Source of the DNA: an uncultured Bacteriovoracaceae bacterium | GTDB lineage: Bacteria > Bdellovibrionota > Bacteriovoracia > Bacteriovoracales > Bacteriovoracaceae | DNA length: 59,411 nucleotides | Direction: 5' to 3' | NCBI GenBank assembly: GCA_950054155.1 | Contig: CATLOT010000022.1 | Coordinates: forward strand, 1-59,411 | Part shown: piece after piece, positions 49,918-58,776 of the stretch | How positions within the stretch are numbered: position 1 is the stretch's first letter | How the letters are laid out: each line of letters starts with the position of its first letter | The notes under the pieces: model-generated | Databases searched by the model: none | What the model was told of the DNA's origin: nothing | Seen by the model: the letters and a program-made list of their open reading frames with translations, nothing else | Program-made: the position numbers and the translations under genes

Positions 49918-52470
49918 ATGGATTTAAAAATCGCTCTTACCCTCATGGCCGTAGCACCAAGTGCACTTTTAGCACAAACGTCTACAGCTGATTTATCGGA
50001 CCTCGGTACTACTGAGACGACAACAACAGGTGAAGCATCTGCTGACAGTCGTTACGAAAAGGTTGAAGTAACTGGATCATACATTAAGCGTGTTGATCTT
50101 GAAGGTGCTCAATCAGTTCAAACTCTAGACAGAGACTACCTTGATAAGACGGGATACAACTCAGTTGGGGACGTTATGCGTGACCTTACTGCTTCTTCTT
50201 TCGGTGGCGCTCGTGAATCATCTGGTTCTGCTACTGCTGGTACAGCAACAGTATCTCTAAGAGGTCTTGGAGCTAACAGAACTCTTATCCTTCTTAATGG
50301 TCGTCGTATGGCCAAAGACGGGATCGGAGCTGCAACTGACCTTAACCTTATCCCTATGGCAGCAGTTGAAAGAATTGACGTTCTTAAAACTGGTGGTTCA
50401 GCAACTTACGGTTCTGATGCTGTTGGTGGTGTTGTAAACGTCATCACTCGTAAGAACTTTGTTGGTGCTGAAATCAACATGAGACAAGAAATCACTGAAC
50501 TAGAAGGCGGTAACCGTACAACTATCTCTGGTGTTTATGGAACGGCTGGATCAAAAGGTTCTATCATGGGATCAATCCAGTACCGTAAAAACGAAGTGAT
50601 CTTTGACCGTGATCGTGAGTTCTCTGAAGAAGGTTCTTCAGTAAACGCTCCCATCCCTTCTATTCTTTACAATGGTGGACTAAATGCAGTTCAAGGTTGT
50701 AGCGATATTAGAGATGACGGTGCTTGTAACTATAACTTCGCTGATTTCTCAACTGGTCTTCCAGAAATTGAGCAATTCAATGCCCTCACAAATGCCTCAT
50801 ACAATATTGATTCAATGACAGAACTTCACGCCCAAGTTTCTGCCACTAGAAAAGAAACAACTTGGAACTACGCTCCTGGTGTTGTTGCCTTCCGTTCATC
50901 TGATAACTTCACTGCTCCAAGAAATATCACTCTTGCTGACGGAACAGTTATTCCTGCTGGAACTCAACTTAACTACGTTGGTTGGCGTTCAGAAGCTCTT
51001 GGTACTCGTGACACTGAAGTAACAACAAACTCTGTTGCTGTTAACGCTGGTATTAAGCGCTACATTGGTGACTCTTGGGAAGCTGACTTCACAGTTGGTA
51101 CAGAGAGAATTAAAAGAGAGGAAGATTCTGTAAATGGTTACGCTCTTAAAGACGGCCTTACAGCTCTTATCCAAAATGGTTCATGTGACATTTTTGGTGG
51201 AGACCTTTCTGGATGTAACGATCCTTCAATCAAGTACAACCCTTTCCAAGAAACAACATCACGTATCGATACTTACGAGTTGAGAACAAACGGTGAACTC
51301 TTTGACCTTCCTGCTGGTCCTCTTTCTGCGGCCCTTGGTGGACAGGTTATGTACGAGACATATGCTGTTAACGCTGATGAGCAATCAGTTCTTGGTAACG
51401 TAACTGGTGGTGGTACTGCTTCTCCAGGTTCTGGTACACGTCACGTGACTGCGATCTTTGGTGAACTTGCTATTCCAATTACTGACAAACTAGAGTCACA
51501 AGTTTCTGGTCGTTACGACAAGTACTCTGACTTTGGTGATACTTTCAACCCACAAGTTAACTTCCGCTATAAGCCAATCCCAGAGCTTCTTTTCAGAGCT
51601 TCTGCCGGTACAGGGTTTAAAGCTCCAGACATGCAAGATCTTTATGCAGCTCAAGGATTTGGTTACCCAACATTCATCGACCAATTTGCTTGTGCTAACG
51701 GTGGTTCTTGTCGTCCTGAGCAGTGGGAAACATTCTCTGGTGGTAACAGAAACCTAACTGAAGAGACTTCTGAGTCTTGGAATATCGGTATGGTTGCTGA
51801 GCCTTCAAAAATGTTCAGTGTTGCTGTTGATTACTACTCAATCAAACTTGAAAACACAGTTGGTACTGACCTTGAGGCCATTACTCAAGCTGAACTTCAA
51901 GGTGTAGACATCAGTCAATATGGTGTTCAGACAAACAGAGATGCCTCTTCTGGTCGTCTTCTTACTCTAACAGCACCTACTCTTAACCTTGCAACGACTG
52001 AGGTTCAAGGGATCGACCTTAACCTTAGATTTAGCTCTCAGCCACGTGCATGGGGTGACCTAATCGTAACAAATAACACGTCTTACATGACGAAGTATGA
52101 CATTACGAAGTTCCCAGGTCTTGCTCCTGAAAGCGTACTAGACAACGATCCAGGTGCTCCTCAGTGGAGAAACAACCTCAACGTTGACTACGGTGTAAAC
52201 GAAAAACTACGTATTGCAACATCATTCAGAACAATCGGATCTAACTTCAAATCGGACCCAACAGCCGGTAAGACTCCAGTGTTCACCCAAATTGATATGC
52301 AAGCTAGTTTAGCTATTCCTTCTTGGGGATCAAAAGTTTCTCTTGGTGTTGTTAACCTTCTTAACGACTTCCCAGAGCTAGACGAGACGTCACAATCTAG
52401 TAAATTGAACGCTTCTCTCTACGACCCTATTGGCAGAAGGTTCTTCGCAGCTTACACTCAGTCATTCTAA
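49918..52470 (+). CDS. TonB-dependent outer-membrane receptor
   Basis: Outer-membrane active transporter of 850 residues. A signal peptide (IALTLMAVAPSALLA) is followed by a Thr/Glu-rich stretch and a TonB-box-like YEKVEVTGSYI. The plug domain (about 60-170) has TATVSLRGLGANRTLILLNG and the DVLKTGGSATYGSDAVGGVV run; the beta-barrel ends in an aromatic Phe (YTQSF). The ATG at 49918 with GGGGA is chosen over a TTG 12 bases earlier. The barrel gives no clear substrate; lack of a Fur box argues weakly against iron. Its codon use is rich in GTT, GCT and AAC, suggesting high expression. The energising genes follow 27 bp downstream. Confidence 0.94.
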   Translation: MDLKIALTLMAVAPSALLAQTSTADLSDLGTTETTTTGEASADSRYEKVEVTGSYIKRVDLEGAQSVQTLDRDYLDKTGYNSVGDVMRDLTASSFGGARESSGSATAGTATVSLRGLGANRTLILLNGRRMAKDGIGAATDLNLIPMAAVERIDVLKTGGSATYGSDAVGGVVNVITRKNFVGAEINMRQEITELEGGNRTTISGVYGTAGSKGSIMGSIQYRKNEVIFDRDREFSEEGSSVNAPIPSILYNGGLNAVQGCSDIRDDGACNYNFADFSTGLPEIEQFNALTNASYNIDSMTELHAQVSATRKETTWNYAPGVVAFRSSDNFTAPRNITLADGTVIPAGTQLNYVGWRSEALGTRDTEVTTNSVAVNAGIKRYIGDSWEADFTVGTERIKREEDSVNGYALKDGLTALIQNGSCDIFGGDLSGCNDPSIKYNPFQETTSRIDTYELRTNGELFDLPAGPLSAALGGQVMYETYAVNADEQSVLGNVTGGGTASPGSGTRHVTAIFGELAIPITDKLESQVSGRYDKYSDFGDTFNPQVNFRYKPIPELLFRASAGTGFKAPDMQDLYAAQGFGYPTFIDQFACANGGSCRPEQWETFSGGNRNLTEETSESWNIGMVAEPSKMFSVAVDYYSIKLENTVGTDLEAITQAELQGVDISQYGVQTNRDASSGRLLTLTAPTLNLATTEVQGIDLNLRFSSQPRAWGDLIVTNNTSYMTKYDITKFPGLAPESVLDNDPGAPQWRNNLNVDYGVNEKLRIATSFRTIGSNFKSDPTAGKTPVFTQIDMQASLAIPSWGSKVSLGVVNLLNDFPELDETSQSSKLNASLYDPIGRRFFAAYTQSF

Positions 52471-52497
52471 AATAAACATAATTAGGGAGTACTTCGT

Positions 52498-53265
52498 ATG
52501 TTTTCTAAGACCATTCCCTTCCTAATGATTATTTCTGTCGCCAGTTACTCAGCAACTGGCGACGTTGCTAAAAAAGTCGTTAAGGAAGACCAAGTAACAC
52601 TAAAGATGGCGCAAGCTTCACAAAAGAAGATTGACGCTGTCTCAGACAAGACCCAAGAACTTCTTCAGAAGTATCGTCAAACTCTTAAGCAGATTGAAAA
52701 CGCAAAAGTTTACAATGCTCAGCTTAGAGAGATCATTAAGACACAAGAAGAAGAAAAAGTTTCCATTAAAAACCAAATTGAGAACCTTAAAGATACTGCA
52801 AAAGGTATCGTTCCTCTCATGGTTGACATGGTCAAAAACATCAAGACTTTCGTAGAGCTTGATATGCCCTTCCTTCCCAAAGAAAGAGCAAAGCGTGTAG
52901 CTGACCTTGACAAGCTTCTTACGCGTGCAGATGTATCAACGTCTGAGAAATTTCGTCGTATCCTTGAAGCTTATCAAGTAGAGAGTGAATACGGTCGTAC
53001 AATTGAGTCTTACCGCGATGTCTTCACAAAAGACGGTAAAGAAATGACTGTTGATTATCTTCAGGTTGGTCGTGTTGCCCTTATCTATCAAACACTTGAT
53101 GGAAAAGAGACAGGTGCATGGGACCACAACAATAAGAAGTGGATTGAGCTAGGTAGTGAATACAAGAAGAGTATTCAAGAAGGTATTAAGATGGCTAAGA
53201 AGCAAATTGCTCCTCAGCTTGTTAAACTCCCTATCCCTGCTCCGACTCAAGGAGGGACACTCTAA
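52498..53265 (+). CDS. DUF3450 family protein of the TonB cluster
   Basis: Exported coiled-coil protein of 255 residues: signal peptide (SKTIPFLMIISVASYSATG), a long heptad region at about 25-110 (KKIDAVSDKTQELLQKYRQ), then the conserved domain with VELDMPFLPKERAKRVADL and SEKFRRILEAYQVESEYGRT. DUF3450 proteins accompany TtpC-type TonB systems, such as TonB2 of vibrios, and probably contact TtpC in the periplasm. The stop overlaps the next start (TAATG). AGGGAG precedes the ATG. Confidence 0.93.
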   Translation: MFSKTIPFLMIISVASYSATGDVAKKVVKEDQVTLKMAQASQKKIDAVSDKTQELLQKYRQTLKQIENAKVYNAQLREIIKTQEEEKVSIKNQIENLKDTAKGIVPLMVDMVKNIKTFVELDMPFLPKERAKRVADLDKLLTRADVSTSEKFRRILEAYQVESEYGRTIESYRDVFTKDGKEMTVDYLQVGRVALIYQTLDGKETGAWDHNNKKWIELGSEYKKSIQEGIKMAKKQIAPQLVKLPIPAPTQGGTL

Positions 53266-54605
53266 TGAAACTAACAACAATCGCTATCCTCTCGACTCTT
53301 ATTGGTTCATCTTATGCTCAAGTGCCAAAAACACTTGATGCTCTCCTTAACCAAGTAAGAAAAGAAAGAGTTGAAAAAAAGAAAGAACTTAACGAGCGTG
53401 AAAGACGCTTTGTTAACGAAAAGAATAAGCAACAAAAGCTTCTTCTCGACGCTCAAAAAGAGCTTAGAAGACAAGAAGCTATTACAAAGAAACTTCAAAC
53501 GACATTTAATGCAAATGAGAAGGTTCTTGGTAAGCTAGAAGAAGACCTCACAATTGCTAAGGGTAACCTTGGTGAGATGTTCGGTGTTGTTAAGCAAGTT
53601 GCTGGAGATTTCAAAGGACAATTTGAAAACTCTAATATCAGTGCTCAATACCCTGGTCGTGAGGCCTTCATGGGTGAGCTTGCTGAAACTAAGAAACTTC
53701 CTGGTATCGATGAGCTCAACAAGCTTTGGTACGAAATGCAACGTGAGATGACTGAGTCTGGAAAGATTGTTCAGTTCAAAGCCTCTGTTGTTAAGCCTGA
53801 TGGTAACAAGGCTGAAACAACCGTTACTCGTGTTGGTGCTTTCAACCTTACTGCTGACGGTAACTACCTCAACTACCAAGCTTCAACGAACCAAATCATC
53901 GAACTTCCTCGTCAACCTCAAGGTAAATACCTTTCTATGATTGATGATCTTGAAAGCGCGAAAGAAGGATTTGAGAACTTTGGTCTTGACCCTTCTCGTG
54001 GAACAATCCTCGGTATGCTTGTCCAAGCGCCAAGTCTTGGAGAGCGTGTACAGCAAGGTGGACTTGTTGGTTATGTGATCCTTGCACTTCTTTGCCTAGG
54101 ACTTGTGATGGTAGCTGAAAGACTTGTTGTTCTTAATAAAGAAGGCAAGAAAATTAAAGCTCAACTCGACAACCCTGTTGCAGGAGATGACAACCCAGTT
54201 GCTCAGCTTGTTAAAGCCTTTGAAGAGAATAAAGGAAAAGACCTTGAAACTCTTGAGCTTAAACTCGATGAAACTATCCTCAAAACAGCTCCAGTACTTG
54301 AGCGTGGAATCCCCACAATCAAGATCCTTTCTGCAGTAGCACCTCTTTTAGGTCTTCTCGGTACGGTTACTGGTATGATTGCAACATTCCAATCAATTAC
54401 TCTCTTTGGTACAGGTGATCCAAAGCTAATGGCCGGTGGTATTTCAACTGCCCTCATTACGACAGTTCTTGGTCTTGTTTGTGCTATTCCACTCCTTCTT
54501 CTTCACAATCTTGTGGCGTCTAAATCAAAAGGACTCCTTCAGATTCTTGAAGAACAAGCTGCTGGTCTTCTTTCAAAAAGAGTTGATGGGAGTGCTAACG
54601 CATGA
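53265..54605 (+). CDS. TtpC-like MotA/TolQ/ExbB proton channel family protein
   Basis: Energy-transducing protein of 446 residues. A signal-like N-terminus is followed by a large periplasmic coiled-coil region (about 25-260, VEKKKELNERERRFVNEKN), a membrane helix near 272-292 (GYVILALLCLGLVMVAERL), and a C-terminal ExbB-like domain with two helices and the motif LLGLLGTVTGMIATFQ. TtpC adds a fourth component to TonB2-type complexes. It overlaps the flanking genes by one and four bases. Assigned by architecture and operon order. Confidence 0.93.
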   Translation: MKLTTIAILSTLIGSSYAQVPKTLDALLNQVRKERVEKKKELNERERRFVNEKNKQQKLLLDAQKELRRQEAITKKLQTTFNANEKVLGKLEEDLTIAKGNLGEMFGVVKQVAGDFKGQFENSNISAQYPGREAFMGELAETKKLPGIDELNKLWYEMQREMTESGKIVQFKASVVKPDGNKAETTVTRVGAFNLTADGNYLNYQASTNQIIELPRQPQGKYLSMIDDLESAKEGFENFGLDPSRGTILGMLVQAPSLGERVQQGGLVGYVILALLCLGLVMVAERLVVLNKEGKKIKAQLDNPVAGDDNPVAQLVKAFEENKGKDLETLELKLDETILKTAPVLERGIPTIKILSAVAPLLGLLGTVTGMIATFQSITLFGTGDPKLMAGGISTALITTVLGLVCAIPLLLLHNLVASKSKGLLQILEEQAAGLLSKRVDGSANA

Positions 54606-55123
54606 TCTTTGGACTGTTCGAAACTGTTAGCGATTTTCTAGCTACAGGTGGAGACGTTTTAAAGTTTATCTTTTTTACGACTTTTCTCCTTTGGCTACTG
54701 ATTTTAGAGAGGATTCTTTTTTATAAGTTTCGTCTTCCTTCAGTAGTTGCAGAAAAAGTAACAGCATGGAATAGCAGAAATGATAAAAGTTCTTGGTTTG
54801 CTCACAGAATCCGCGAATGCGAAATTTCTGAGCTTAACCAAGAGCTTAATTCTAATATCGGTACAATTAAGACTCTTGTAAGTTTATGTCCCCTACTAGG
54901 TCTTCTTGGTACCGTTACAGGGATGATCGCTGTATTTGACGTTATGGCCCTCACCGGGACTGGTAACGCTCGTCTTATGGCGTCTGGTATCTCCATGGCA
55001 ACAATTCCTACTATGGCCGGAATGGTTGCTGCCCTCTCGGGCCTTTACTTTGGAAACCTCTTCGATGGAAGAGCGAAGAAAGAACTCGCCAAAGCTGAAG
55101 ATCAAATGGAATTAGATTTTTAA
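54602..55123 (+). CDS. exbB: ExbB-like biopolymer transport protein
   Basis: Proton-channel subunit of 173 residues with three membrane helices. The N-terminal helix is FFTTFLLWLLILERILFYKF. The paired C-terminal helices carry LLGLLGTVTGMIAVFDVMAL and ATIPTMAGMVAALSGLYFG. It is short for ExbB (usually 220-240 residues), the usual size of the small ExbB of TtpC-type clusters. It starts in an ATGA overlap with ttpC and is followed 15 bp later by exbD. Confidence 0.93.
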   Translation: MIFGLFETVSDFLATGGDVLKFIFFTTFLLWLLILERILFYKFRLPSVVAEKVTAWNSRNDKSSWFAHRIRECEISELNQELNSNIGTIKTLVSLCPLLGLLGTVTGMIAVFDVMALTGTGNARLMASGISMATIPTMAGMVAALSGLYFGNLFDGRAKKELAKAEDQMELDF

Positions 55124-55138
55124 TTAATTGAGGTAAAT

Positions 55139-55549
55139 ATGAGAAAGAAAAGACTATCACAAGGAAGCGAGGACACGGGAGTTGACTTAACTCCAATGCT
55201 CGACGTCGTTTTCATCATGTTGATTTTCTTTATTGTAACCACCAGTTTCGTAAAAGAATCTGGGGTTGAATTCAACCGCCCAAGTGCAGCGACAGCCCAG
55301 AAGAAAGACAAGGCGAGTATCTTTGTTGGTATTAACGCAAATAACGAAGTTATGATCGAAAAACGTATCATTGACGTTCGTTCCGTTCGTGCCAATATCG
55401 AGAGACTTCACGCTGAGTCACCAGAAGGTGCTATCGTTGTTCAAGCTGATGAGTCAGCTAAGACTGGTGTTCTTGTTAAAGTTGTGGATCAAATTCGCGC
55501 CGCTGGTGTGAAGGATGTTTCAGTAGCAGCGACTCCCGGAGGGAATTAA
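55139..55549 (+). CDS. exbD: ExbD-like biopolymer transport protein
   Basis: Single-helix partner of ExbB, 136 residues. The proton-relay Asp is in the membrane segment VDLTPMLDVVFIMLIFFIVT. The periplasmic domain ends VKVVDQIRAAGVKDVSVAAT, the usual ExbD/TolR finish. GAGG precedes the ATG. It sits between exbB and tonB, so assignment as ExbD rather than TolR is firm. Confidence 0.95.
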   Translation: MRKKRLSQGSEDTGVDLTPMLDVVFIMLIFFIVTTSFVKESGVEFNRPSAATAQKKDKASIFVGINANNEVMIEKRIIDVRSVRANIERLHAESPEGAIVVQADESAKTGVLVKVVDQIRAAGVKDVSVAATPGGN

Positions 55550-55551
55550 GA

Positions 55552-56202
55552 ATGGTTTTGAGAAAATCGAGCCATATCTACGCAGGTGCTGTCCTTCTTG
55601 GTGGTCCCGTAACTTTTTGTCTCTTTCTCCTTATGGCCCACCTCGTGAGCCAGCCAGCTAAGCTTGGAGAGAGTTCAGAGACGACTGTTATTGATTTCTC
55701 AAGAACGTCCAACTCTAGTCAACTTCAAACTAAGACACGTCAGCTTCCTAAGGCTCCACCAAAGCCAAAGGAAGCTCCTAAAATGCCAAAGATGGCCGTT
55801 TCAAAAGCTACTAACGATGCTCCGGCACCAAAGATGGCAATGAATGTTCCCATGATGGCAACTTCCCTGAGTTTGGGCGATGGTCCCTACCTTGGTGGAA
55901 GCACAGGCGCGTCTCAAACGACTGGTGACAGAGCTGTTATGCCTCTAGTACGTATTGAACCCCAATACCCTAGAAAAGCGGCTATGCGTGGTATCGAAGG
56001 CTATGTAAGAATTATGTTTGATGTAAATACTGCTGGTGGTGTGGAAAATGTTCAAATCGTTGAATCACGTCCGCCCAGAATCTTTGATCAAGCGACAAAG
56101 CGTGCAGTTTTAAAGTGGAAATACCAACCTAAGCTTGTTGATGGGAAACCTGTTCCCATGAAAGGCTTAAGAGTTGAGCTTCCTTTCAAACTGCAGCGAT
56201 AA
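55552..56202 (+). CDS. tonB: TonB-like energy transducer
   Basis: Periplasm-spanning transducer of 216 residues. The N-terminal membrane helix is AVLLGGPVTFCLFLLMAHLV. A Pro/Lys-rich and Met-rich linker follows (KAPPKPKEAPKMPKMAVS). The C-terminal TonB domain (about 125-216) has VRIEPQYPRKAAMRGIEGYV, VNTAGGVENVQIVES and VLKWKYQPKLVDGKPV. The linker is short, as in vibrio TonB2. GGAGG precedes the ATG. It should energise the receptor at the head of the operon. Confidence 0.95.
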   Translation: MVLRKSSHIYAGAVLLGGPVTFCLFLLMAHLVSQPAKLGESSETTVIDFSRTSNSSQLQTKTRQLPKAPPKPKEAPKMPKMAVSKATNDAPAPKMAMNVPMMATSLSLGDGPYLGGSTGASQTTGDRAVMPLVRIEPQYPRKAAMRGIEGYVRIMFDVNTAGGVENVQIVESRPPRIFDQATKRAVLKWKYQPKLVDGKPVPMKGLRVELPFKLQR

Positions 56203-56212
56203 GGATATCGTC

Positions 56213-57442
56213 ATGTTTAATAAAGTTTGTTCATTATTTCTCACGGCACTTCTCCTCACGGGTAGTGCTTACGGAAACTATACGGCCAAGCAAATTCAGG
56301 AGATCCGAACAAGGGCTCCTGGTCTCACTTCAAAGGGTGTTAATCGCCGTCTTCTTCGTGCACAAGAAATGGTTGTTCGCGATGATAGAAAGGGCGCAAT
56401 TCAAATTTTAGAAGGAATGACGGCTAAGAGCTACCGTCCTTTTGAAATGGGTAAGATTTGGCAATCCCTTGCCTATGCCTATGCCCAAACGGATCAATTT
56501 GATAAAGCCAGAAATGCCTTTAAAAAATCAATCGAAACGAATGCTCTCCCCTACAAAGCCCATCTTCAGTCTCTCTTTGGTCTTGCTCAACTTCGCCTAA
56601 TGGCCGAAAAGTATAAGCTCGCCGAAGATAGTCTAGGCAAATGGTTTCAACTCACTAAAGAAGAAAGAGCTGATGCCTATGTCTTTAAAGCGACTATTGC
56701 TTACCAAAAGGGTGATAAGAAATCTGCACTAACGGCTATTTTAAAGGCCCTTCAGATTGAAAAGAAACCTAAAGAGCAGTGGCTCACTTTTGCTGTTAGT
56801 CTTCTCTACGAAAATAATCGTTATAAGGAAGCCTCTGAACTTCTCTACAAACTCGTAGAGATGAATCATGGCAAGAAGATGTACTGGACTCAACTCGCCG
56901 GTACTCTCCTCAATAGTGATAAAGATATGGAAGCTCTTGCGGTAATGGATCTTGCACTCATGATGGAACTTCTCGATAAAGAGGGAGAAATCAGAAATAT
57001 TGTAAGCCTTTACCTCAGTAATGGTCTTCCCTATGAAGGCTCACAACTTCTTGAAAAAGGCATTAAAAAGGGATTTGTTAAAGAGACAAAGAAGAACCTC
57101 GAACTCTTTGGCAACTCTCTCATTCAAGCAAAAGAGTATGACAAAGCTTTTGCTCCCTTAAAGAAGGCGGCAAAACTTAGCGATGACGGTAAAATGTATG
57201 CTCTGATCGCTCGCCTTTATCTTGAAAAAGAAAACTTTAAGACTGCCGTTCAAAACTTTGACCTAGCTCTTAGCAAAGGAATCAAAAAAGAGAATCGTGG
57301 TCAGGTTTACGTTGAGAAAGCAATTGCCCTTACAAGCCTAAAGCGCGTTAAAGAGGCCATTGAAAGTCTAGACCAAGCTGAGAAGTATAAAGAGTCAAAA
57401 GAACTCGCTGCTAAGTGGCGCGGTTACGTTAATAACCTCTAA
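56213..57442 (+). CDS. Exported TPR-repeat protein of the TonB cluster
   Basis: Periplasmic protein of 409 residues: signal peptide (FNKVCSLFLTALLLTGSAYG), then about nine tetratricopeptide-like helical repeats (for example MGKIWQSLAYAYAQTDQFDK, ARLYLEKENFKTAVQNFDLA). Such TPR proteins close TtpC-type TonB operons; the vibrio counterpart is required for TonB2 function. The start at 56213 has AAGGA upstream and lies 10 bases past the tonB stop; an ATG-led extension overlapping tonB is rejected. A strong terminator follows. Confidence 0.9.
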   Translation: MFNKVCSLFLTALLLTGSAYGNYTAKQIQEIRTRAPGLTSKGVNRRLLRAQEMVVRDDRKGAIQILEGMTAKSYRPFEMGKIWQSLAYAYAQTDQFDKARNAFKKSIETNALPYKAHLQSLFGLAQLRLMAEKYKLAEDSLGKWFQLTKEERADAYVFKATIAYQKGDKKSALTAILKALQIEKKPKEQWLTFAVSLLYENNRYKEASELLYKLVEMNHGKKMYWTQLAGTLLNSDKDMEALAVMDLALMMELLDKEGEIRNIVSLYLSNGLPYEGSQLLEKGIKKGFVKETKKNLELFGNSLIQAKEYDKAFAPLKKAAKLSDDGKMYALIARLYLEKENFKTAVQNFDLALSKGIKKENRGQVYVEKAIALTSLKRVKEAIESLDQAEKYKESKELAAKWRGYVNNL

Positions 57443-57470
57443 GACTCTCTCGACCACTAAATGAATCAAT

Positions 57471-57499
57471 AAGCACCCATTCCTTGGGTGCTTTTTTTT
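57471..57499 (+). terminator. Terminator of the TonB operon
   Basis: AAGCACCCA and TGGGTGCTT form a perfect 9-bp stem with a 5-base loop (57471-57493), followed by a T-run to 57499. Confidence 0.92.
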
Positions 57500-57638
57500 G
57501 CCTAAATTTAAGCTAACTTCTTGAATTTGCTGTCCACCTTTAGAATGGTCATTATTGCCCCCTGCAACATTAACAACGCCCTCTGTTAAAATAAAGACAA
57601 GTTATTGCCGAAAGTTTGGGAATATCAAGGAGGTATTC

Positions 57639-58274
57639 ATGGAGCTTCAGCTCACCCCACGTAAAGAAACACGTCTCAATAGTAAGGAAAGACACGGCTA
57701 TTGGGAAAAAGGCCTAGTTCCCGCAGCGGTTTACGGTCGTTCAATCGATGCCGGCGTTTGTTTTGTTAATGCAAAACATTCTCGTCACTGGCACCGCGGA
57801 AGTATGTTTGATGTCAACTGGAATGGACAACCTTTTAAGGCCTCAATTGATGAAATTCAGTGGGAGCCAGTAAGCCACCGTCTTATTCACGTCTCTTTTC
57901 ATCTCGTTGGAAAGAACGAAAAAACTCATAATACAGTTCCTGTTCGCACTACTGGGCAAGCACCAGGTGAGAAAGAAGGGGGAATGGTTAATATTCAACT
58001 TGATTCAATTTCGATTGAAGGTAAAGCTGATGACTTTCCAGAGTACTATGAGATTGATGTCTCTGCCCTTCACATTGGAGAGAAGATCACATTTGCTGAC
58101 CTCACTCCTCCTCCGGGCTGTCAGTGGTACCACCACGATGAAGACCAAACGGTTGTGACTTGTGCTCACATTAAGGTTCAGCCTGTTGAAGAGCCAGAAG
58201 CAGAAGTTTCACCTGCAGATGTTCCTGCCGCTCAGGACACACCTGCTGAGGATGAGCAAAAAGATGCTGCTTAA
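57639..58274 (+). CDS. rplY: 50S ribosomal protein bL25 (CTC type)
   Basis: 5S rRNA-binding protein of 211 residues with the long CTC form: an N-terminal L25 domain (about 1-92; TPRKETRLNSKERHGYWEKG, LVPAAVYGRSID), a C-terminal beta domain (about 95-180) and an acidic Ala/Glu-rich tail (EPEAEVSPADVPAAQDTPAE). The CTC form is linked to general stress in some bacteria. The ATG at 57639 follows AAGGAGG; a 28-codon upstream extension is rejected. It is monocistronic with a terminator. Confidence 0.92.
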   Translation: MELQLTPRKETRLNSKERHGYWEKGLVPAAVYGRSIDAGVCFVNAKHSRHWHRGSMFDVNWNGQPFKASIDEIQWEPVSHRLIHVSFHLVGKNEKTHNTVPVRTTGQAPGEKEGGMVNIQLDSISIEGKADDFPEYYEIDVSALHIGEKITFADLTPPPGCQWYHHDEDQTVVTCAHIKVQPVEEPEAEVSPADVPAAQDTPAEDEQKDAA

Positions 58275-58300
58275 TCTTCAAAAAATTTGCTAGATTATGA

Positions 58301-58329
58301 GGCCCTCTTCTTAGAGGGCCTTTTTTTTG
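58301..58329 (+). terminator. Terminator of the bL25 gene
   Basis: AGGCCCTC and GAGGGCCT (58301-58322) form an 8-bp stem with a 6-base loop and a T-run. It ends just before the ribosome site of the next gene. Confidence 0.92.
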
Positions 58330-58338
58330 GAGTTTAAT

Positions 58339-58776
58339 ATGAAATGGCTTTCACTACTCGTTCCTGTGATCTGCGGAACTTTCTATCACCTCGGCCAAAA
58401 AAAGCTGCGCGCTGACCTAAGTCCCTTCATTCTTTTTTCGATCATCTACTTTATATCGATGGCCTTGATGTTCTTAACAGGCGTGATCCAAAGTAATACG
58501 AGTTTCCTCACATCCTTGCGCTCATTAACAGTGGGTGACTGGCGTGACATCGCCCTTATCTCTCTTGGTATCATCGGTATTGAACTAGGGTTTCTCTTCG
58601 TTTACCGACTTGGGCTTCCCCTTAACTCATCAGCACTAATCGTGAATGGACTCATGGGTATGAGCCTTCTTCTCATTGGGGTCTTTTTTACGGGAGAGAA
58701 AATAAACACCACTCAGTTTATTGGACTGGCGTTCACTATTATAGGAATGGGACTAGTCACCTTTAAAGGGTCGTAA
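58339..58776 (+). CDS. Small EamA/DMT-type membrane protein
   Basis: Integral membrane protein of 145 residues with five hydrophobic segments, matching one EamA half-unit of the drug/metabolite transporter superfamily. It starts KWLSLLVPVICGTFYHLGQK, has the GIIGIELGFLFVYRLGLPLN run, and ends IGLAFTIIGMGLVTFKGS. Single-unit members act as dimers; the substrate is unknown. GGAG 6 bases before the ATG at 58339 decides the start. It overlaps the convergent PTPS-like gene by 14 bp. Confidence 0.83.
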   Translation: MKWLSLLVPVICGTFYHLGQKKLRADLSPFILFSIIYFISMALMFLTGVIQSNTSFLTSLRSLTVGDWRDIALISLGIIGIELGFLFVYRLGLPLNSSALIVNGLMGMSLLLIGVFFTGEKINTTQFIGLAFTIIGMGLVTFKGS

